This document shows, one piece after another, positions 13,089-13,336 of a DNA stretch of 13,336 nucleotides. A program made the position numbers and the translations under genes. Source of the DNA: NZWG01 sp964478995 (GTDB taxonomy: Bacteria > Fidelibacterota > Marinisomatia > Marinisomatales > UBA1611). The stretch lies in contig CAYZJY010000054.1 in assembly GCA_964478995.1 (NCBI GenBank), positions 1-13,336 on the forward strand, in the 5' to 3' direction. The notes under the pieces were generated by a model. It did no database searches. It saw only the letters and a program-made list of their open reading frames with translations, and was not told where the DNA came from. Every line of letters starts with the position of its first letter. Positions within the stretch are counted from its first letter, which is position 1.

Positions 13089-13336
13089 CTACTTTTTGTT
13101 ATTTTCTACTATATCCAATAACTCTACTTCAAATATAAGTACACTATTTGCGGGAATTGTTGGTCTTGGACGAGAGCCATATGCTATCTTTGGATGTATG
13201 AAGAATTCATACTTTGATCCTACCTTCATAAGTTGAAGCCCTTCGGTCCACCCTTTAATGACCTGATTAAGTCCAAACTCGGTAGGCTCTCCTCTTTCAT
13301 AAGAACTATCAAACTCAGTACCATCAATTAGCTTAC
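13089..13336 (-). CDS. FKBP-type peptidyl-prolyl cis-trans isomerase, C-terminal part (cut by right edge)
   Basis: My translation of the minus strand gives 81 complete codons ending in TAG at 13091-13089. It shows the canonical FKBP core: LIDGTEFDSSYERGEPTEF, then QVIKGWTEGLQLMKVGSK, then FFIHPKIAYGSRP and IPANSVLIFEVELLDI. The active-site features D (EFDSS), the VIKGW tryptophan, the Tyr of AYG and the Phe of IFEVEL are present. It catalyses proline isomerisation and assists folding. The N-terminus is outside the window, so a signal peptide or an extra domain cannot be judged. Its 3' end faces the tRNA across 17 bases. Confidence 0.93.
   Translation of the reverse strand, partial: KLIDGTEFDSSYERGEPTEFGLNQVIKGWTEGLQLMKVGSKYEFFIHPKIAYGSRPRPTIPANSVLIFEVELLDIVENNKK

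Overview
The window looks like ordinary chromosome from an AT-rich, Gram-negative-type bacterium, most likely of the FCB group. Candidatus Marinimicrobia (SAR406) or a relative is my best guess. That rests on the gene order (parA-parB-M23 peptidase-bactofilin-atpZ-atpI-atpB), an outer-membrane Omp85 protein, and the general lack of Shine-Dalgarno sequences. It is an inference from memory of such genomes, not a database match. No prophage, insertion sequence, CRISPR array or defence system is visible.

Layout. (1) 1-3791, minus strand: one tightly packed, overlapping cluster read right to left. It runs ParA, ParB, an M23 peptidase with a membrane anchor, bactofilin, AtpZ, an AtpI-like protein and the start of ATP synthase subunit a, which leaves the window. 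It joins chromosome segregation, cell-wall shaping and the F0 sector in one probable transcription unit. (2) 3933-6146, plus: tdh and kbl, the two-step pathway from L-threonine to glycine plus acetyl-CoA, with the kbl GTG directly abutting the tdh stop. (3) 6228-9043, plus: secD and secF, closed by a clear intrinsic terminator. (4) 9162-10285, plus: an O6-alkylguanine-DNA alkyltransferase and a DUF502 membrane protein. (5) 10299-12396, minus: an unrecognised secreted protein followed by a compact one-POTRA Omp85/BamA-like outer-membrane protein, converging on DUF502. (6) 12484-12874, minus: a 75-residue protein made of two near-identical halves. It has its own consensus-like promoter, a strong Shine-Dalgarno and its own terminator. 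(7) 12998-13071, plus: tRNA-Arg(UCU). (8) 13089-13336, minus: the C-terminal part of an FKBP-type peptidyl-prolyl isomerase, cut by the right edge.

Most of the window is conserved housekeeping. The parts most worth a second look are the duplicated 75-residue protein with its unusually strong expression signals, a possible 26-codon ORF between it and the tRNA, and the secreted-protein/mini-Omp85 pair, which carries a terminator-like hairpin inside the signal-peptide codons.
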